Below, piece by piece: positions 59,822 through 64,000 of a DNA stretch of 64,000 bases. The DNA is from Strongylocentrotus purpuratus (taxonomy: Eukaryota > Echinodermata > Echinoidea > Camarodonta > Strongylocentrotidae), in assembly GCF_000002235.5 (NCBI RefSeq), contig NW_022145532.1, positions 682,001 to 746,000 on the forward strand, read 5' to 3'. The notes below the pieces were generated by a model that was not told the DNA's origin, searched no databases, and worked only from the letters and a program-made list of their open reading frames with translations. Position numbers and translations under genes: made by a program. Numbering within the stretch: the stretch's first letter is position 1; each line of letters starts with the position of its first letter.

Positions 59822-61590
59822 GCAAACGCTCAAACACACACATATTACGTCGATTGACATCTATCCCTCTTTCTCTCTCTCTATCTTTCTCGTACAAATA
59901 TTCCATGCGCTCAGTACTTCTTCCATTGACATACAGTATCATGTTAGAATCGCCATCAAGCACACCGACAATGTTTTATTTCAAACAATACATGTGGCTG
60001 CAGGACAGAAATTGATATCGGGTGCCAATCGCCTAAGGGATTTAGAGTATCAGAATTCCAATTTCCTGGCATAATCAATGCTATCCATCATAATGAACAC
60101 GAACGGAATATTCTTTCCCGTTCACGTTTCCAATTCTTATTTCCTAACAACAACTGAATAAGCTGGAACTGTATTTTAGAGCAGGTTGAAATTCAATAAA
60201 TGTAGTTTGTGCGTGTCCTCATCTATCGACTGGTTAAAAGAAATTGGTTCTTTAAATAGCACCTACCGACCAATCCACCGGGATAAATGGGTAATTCAGT
60301 GGCTTTCATCATTGTTTTAGTTATATCACGTTTTCTCTGAAGAAGGCCCTAAACGGCCGTTTAACATATCAACTAACTATAAAAACGCGTTAGGAGAAAT
60401 GTCAAGAAAAACAAAAGGACAGACTCGATTGCTAAGAGTTGCAACAAAGTCGATGGCAATTTTAATGCCCTATTTTATACTCCATAAAATCATGTTCGCA
60501 TTAATACCTCCTTACAGTGTTCGCACATTTCAAAATGTGTTGGGAGTTTTTTGTAATGATATTTCACATGTTTTAAGGCTTACCAGTGCAATAGTACAGT
60601 CTAATGACGAAAACATTAGGATAATCTCTGTCATTCGTTTCTCTCTGTCCCCATCTGTCATCTCCTTCTCATCCATAATTCCTTCATCGCTCTTTCTGAT
60701 TTTCTTCTTGTTGAAGAAGTTTGAAACATCCAGCACATTGTAACGTCCCTGGCTGTAACCATATTCGTCAAGGCTTAATGTATATTTGCCCTAATGGACA
60801 GGAGCTATTTGACGAGGATTATTTCATTCAATCTGAAAAACAGAAGCGTGTACCCAATAAGTGCACATAATAGAGGAGTCTTGTTTCATGTAAAAAAATA
60901 ATGCTGAAAAGATTCTCATGTATACCTGTCATTATTCAGGTTTTCATTAGTAATTTACGTGTTGTTTTGGTTATAATCCGATTGAACTATATACGTTAAG
61001 TCCGAGTTAATGTCCTTCCAATCTGGCTCTCCAAACAGACGAGAATGAATTTCAAAGCGAGCAAACACCATAAGGCGCGGTGCTTTAATTGTGGGTGTGT
61101 ATATAACATGGGGTATTTGTGAGTGAGAAGATATTGTATTGTGTCTTCTCTTTTCTCTAAAAAGCATGGGCGCATACAACAGAAACCCTTATGACGCTAT
61201 CAAAAAAATTGTAGTTAGGGAGAGCATGGGCTACCTTGATATTATACTTTCACTGTAGATTTAACTGTTTCCTTATGTGATCGTGTGATGTTGTTTTTGA
61301 TGAAAAAGAATTTGATGGTGATGTTTTATCCATTCATTTTCAACGATTCATATTGATTGATAACCACCTGTAATTTGATGATCGCCTTTTTAACCCTTTT
61401 AATGAAAATGCTTATATGTTTTTTTTTCTTCTCATATCTATTGGTCCATTACAGCTCTTGTTCAGCACAAAGACGAATTGATATACCGCAACAGCCGCAT
61501 CTGGTAATGAAAGAGCAGCATTTCCCGTCAATGTGAAGTGCGTATAATAACAAGTGACGATCGACGTTGCAGGGTAACATGATACCTGAT
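57381..61590. other. Gene-free stretch upstream of the GPCR
   Basis: A C run is at 58302-58318, a (CA)n tract at 59779-59818 and short CT tracts near 57822-57842. A weak exon-like ORF at 57405-57713 lacks a clear donor. No gene is supported. Confidence 0.45.
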
Positions 61591-61596
61591 CGATTG

Positions 61597-61604
61597 TATA
61601 AAAG
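61597..61604 (+). promoter_or_regulatory. TATA-like box upstream of the GPCR
   Basis: TATAAAAG lies about 250 bases before the GPCR ATG. A second TATAAA is at 61695-61700, about 150 bases before it. Either could set the start of an unspliced 5' UTR. Confidence 0.45.
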
Positions 61605-61848
61605 CCTTCTTATCCCCGAGAAGTTAACAAGGACCTAGTGCCCTTCAACTAAATTGGCAGGGTACGGCTGCTACTGGCCATGACATTCACAGAGTATAAA
61701 GCCAGAGGCAGAAAAACAAAAACGGACAAAAAGAGAACGCGCCGACAGTTAGGTACGCCATCACCTAATGTGACACGCTATCTCTGAAACGTGAGATCAG
61801 TACATGTTTAAAAAAAGGGAATAGAGCAAATGCCGAGATTTCAGCTTA

Positions 61849-63402
61849 ATGACGTATCTAACGAATTTTACATCTTTTTCCCAGAGTGTAGTCATCTCGA
61901 ATATGTCGACTACTGATCTATATCCTCCCGACGGCTGTGGAGAGGAGAATATTCGCAATATATCAGACATCGTGATTGCCATGTTAGACATTCTTCTGTG
62001 TCTTCTAGCGGTCGTATGTAACGGTACTGTGGTATTTATATTGTACAAGAAACCCAAGTTACGGAGTAAATCTAACAGCCACCTCATGAATTTAGTCATC
62101 GGAGATTTTATTTATTGCCTAACTCTTCCATTGACAGTAGCAAGTTGTCTAACGGGTGGTTGGACCTACGGATTTGTAATATGTCAGATTCATGGATTCT
62201 TCATACTGTGGGCTGTCATCGGCATCGAATTCATATTTCCTACCTTAGCGATATACCGGCTCATCGTCATGTCACGATCACAGAATCGATTTGCAGAGTT
62301 TTACAAATCACAGACACTTTTCTTGTATGTGGTAACGTGGATCCTTGCAGGACTGTGTGCCCTTCCGCCGTTGGTAGGTTGGGGGAGCCTGACCTCATGC
62401 GACGGGTCGCCAAACTGCTTTTTGAGTTTTAGTGACAACGAATCTTACGTCATATTCCTAATTGTTATAACGACCATTATTCCGCTGTTCACCATGGCAT
62501 TCTGCTACACCAAAGTTATAATCACTGTTCGGCAAAGCTCCAAGAGAGTTCAGCACACTACGAATAACATGTTGTCTGCATCTGTTGCTTCATTAGCTGT
62601 GTGTGAAGACCAAAATACCCTGCGTGTCCCTTCGCCTGCACTTCCGGTATTGTACACTGACAGGGATTTCTTGCCCTTGCCTCCTCGACAAAACTTACCT
62701 AGATCAAACGTCAATCAGCGAAGATCAAGTCTTGCTTCGGCAACGGGAGGCAAAACACGGGACAGTGGACGACGCTTTTCTCTCGCTTCTATCGCATCAT
62801 CCACCATGTCCAACGTCCGACCGAGTGAACAGCGCCTTGGACGATCTCTTGCACTTATATCAGCGTCTTATCTTTTCACCTGGGTACCCGTTCTTGTGTT
62901 CACACTCCAGTCAACCTTTAAGCCAAACACACCTCCAGATTTCTGCATAAAAATGATCCAATTGTTTCTATATCTGCACGTAGCAGTAAACCCTCTGGTG
63001 TATGGCCTTCTAACAGATCCTCTACGGAGTGTCCTTTCAGGCTACATCAGACGAGGACGCCTTGGAAGCACACATGAGTCGCAGCGTTGGGTACCACCAT
63101 CAGTGGCGACTAGTTCACTTCAACCAAAGAATTCTGTTAAGACAGGTAACTCACCAAATACCGTAGCGTGGAGAGAAAAGAGCGGAGACCCATCACTGCC
63201 TACCTACACGGGACAATCAGGAATGAAACCAATAAGTACGGGAAAGACACTCGTAATTAGCCCTGTCTCAGTTTTGTCAGCATCTTCAAATGATGAGAGC
63301 GCTTCAATGCGTGCGATTGAAGATCATGGAAAGGAGATAAACGCACAAAGAATTACTAGATTTTCTGAAAGTTGTGAACCGGTCAGTGTTAGTGACTGTT
63401 GA
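61849..63402 (+). CDS. Class A (rhodopsin-like) GPCR, single exon, 517 residues
   Basis: A complete intronless frame encodes a seven-helix receptor of the plasma membrane. TM1 holds CNG (57-59), TM2 LVIGD (82-86), TM3 starts at Cys112 after Trp105 in the first outer loop. TM4 holds Trp164 and the PPLVGWG motif (173-179); TM5 has Pro212 and Tyr220; TM6 has FTWVP (343-347); TM7 has NPLVY (381-385). Potential N-glycosylation sites are Asn6, Asn18, Asn37 and Asn197. The third inner loop is long (about 225-330) and Ser/Arg-rich; the C-tail is about 120 residues. The DRY motif reads Tyr136-Arg137-Leu138, keeping only the Arg. The VGWG block recalls melatonin, opsin and moody/GPR84-like receptors. 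The ligand is unknown. A second Met at residue 19 could also be the start. Confidence 0.88.
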   Translation: MTYLTNFTSFSQSVVISNMSTTDLYPPDGCGEENIRNISDIVIAMLDILLCLLAVVCNGTVVFILYKKPKLRSKSNSHLMNLVIGDFIYCLTLPLTVASCLTGGWTYGFVICQIHGFFILWAVIGIEFIFPTLAIYRLIVMSRSQNRFAEFYKSQTLFLYVVTWILAGLCALPPLVGWGSLTSCDGSPNCFLSFSDNESYVIFLIVITTIIPLFTMAFCYTKVIITVRQSSKRVQHTTNNMLSASVASLAVCEDQNTLRVPSPALPVLYTDRDFLPLPPRQNLPRSNVNQRRSSLASATGGKTRDSGRRFSLASIASSTMSNVRPSEQRLGRSLALISASYLFTWVPVLVFTLQSTFKPNTPPDFCIKMIQLFLYLHVAVNPLVYGLLTDPLRSVLSGYIRRGRLGSTHESQRWVPPSVATSSLQPKNSVKTGNSPNTVAWREKSGDPSLPTYTGQSGMKPISTGKTLVISPVSVLSASSNDESASMRAIEDHGKEINAQRITRFSESCEPVSVSDC

Positions 63403-63516
63403 TTATTTTTTAATAGTTTTTTTATTGGGTATCAGTATAATTTAAAAGAAGAAAAAACTACAAATATATTGCACGCAAACGAATGAAAAATACGAAACTA
63501 TATTTATATCTATCAG

Positions 63517-63850
63517 GGGCGGTATTCTGAACCCTGTGTTATCTCTAATGTTGTTGTATCTTTGGAGATAAGATAAAGTTGGTATTCTGAACACTGTTGT
63601 AACTTTTGTGTTATCTTTTGTTGTATCTTTTCTCTCATCTCATTGGCCGCGCCTGCGCTCATAGCTTGGTGCGCTTGTAATTGTGCTTATTAGTAAAAAC
63701 ATGGCGCTTAATCCTCATTTGCATATGCGCACGGGAGATAATATGTCGAGATAATTGGTATTCTGAAAGTTGTTGTATCTTTTATCTTATCTTATTTTGC
63801 ATGGTATTTACAACAATATTTACAACAGGTAGGGGGTTGTTGTATCTTTC
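63517..63850. repeat. GGGCGGTATTCT-type element start with internal direct repeats
   Basis: GGGCGGTATTCTGAA at 63517 closely resembles the MITE end at 12212. GGTATTCTGAA recurs at about 63581 and 63757, with TTGTTGTATCTTT several times. No inverted right end appears before the window ends, so the element is incomplete here or extends beyond. Confidence 0.5.
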
Positions 63851-64000
63851 GTGGTGATATAATGGCGGCAATATTTCTTGCCCAGAACCAACTTTGTGCC
63901 AATAGACGAGTTAGAAGAAGATAATGTGTTGACCGGAAACATCAAAGATGAGAACTTTCTAAGAAATTAAATGCTAGGATAGGACTATTTTAATGCTCTC

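Noticed and set aside
61797-62099. 100-codon ORF on the - strand, and + strand ORFs at 62115-62432 and 62603-62950
   Set aside because: They overlap the GPCR in other frames and have no motif of their own.

Overview
The window looks like a piece of a marine invertebrate deuterostome genome, most likely an echinoderm of the sea-urchin kind. This is inferred from AT-rich DNA with spliced host genes, Ty3/gypsy, L1-like and CR1-like retroelement remains, many short inverted-repeat elements, long GA/CT microsatellites, frequent poly-C/poly-G runs, and repeat ends of the CAGGCGCGGATCCAG type. There is no operon structure, rRNA, intact tRNA or CRISPR array.

Layout. (1) 1-4.6 kb: the last four coding exons of a mitochondrial methionine aminopeptidase (METAP1D), + strand, with a nested inverted-repeat element in one intron. 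(2) 5.4-9.7 kb: a composite of a broken Ty3/gypsy element, LINE pieces, triplicated segments, a 54-bp minisatellite and an L1-like ORF1. (3) 9.7-11.0 kb: a three-exon Myb/SANT-like gene on the - strand, with a tRNA-derived SINE in its second intron. (4) 11.4-12.5 kb: a small hairpin-bearing tandem array and a PIF/Harbinger-like MITE. (5) 13.2-14.9 kb: a tandemly duplicated RecQ-like helicase remnant, one copy holding a 5'-truncated LINE. (6) 15-23.5 kb: gypsy fossils, a triplicated coiled-coil segment, and a tandem duplication of an uncharacterised transposon-like gene (DUF7869-like) fused to a LINE ORF1 esterase fragment. (7) 23.5-32.4 kb: gene-free repeat DNA, including a 2.8-kb array of ~110-bp units, each with a GC-rich hairpin, partly ordered in ~552-bp higher-order units. 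(8) 32.5-33.5 kb: a Mutator-like MITE with a 9-bp target duplication, then a CCAAT/CRE-rich stretch. (9) 34.4-38.05 kb: a complete nine-exon gene for a 495-residue coiled-coil protein kinase of non-RD type. (10) 38.0-40.8 kb: a tandem duplication holding the last kinase codons and the 3' flank. (11) 40.9-61.5 kb: a long stretch with no supported gene, but with microsatellites, SINEs, foldbacks and degenerate repeats. (12) 61.6-63.4 kb: a single-exon class A GPCR of 517 residues with upstream TATA-like boxes.

Four loci look like host genes: METAP1D, Myb/SANT-like, the kinase and the GPCR. They show no functional connection. Most of the remaining recognisable sequence is mobile DNA. The points most worth a second look are the kinase and its duplicated tail, the hairpin array shared by two loci, the duplicated DUF7869-like/LINE chimera, and the GPCR with an altered DRY motif. 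Exon joins were derived by hand from GT/AG sites and frame; family names rest on recalled motifs, not on a database search.
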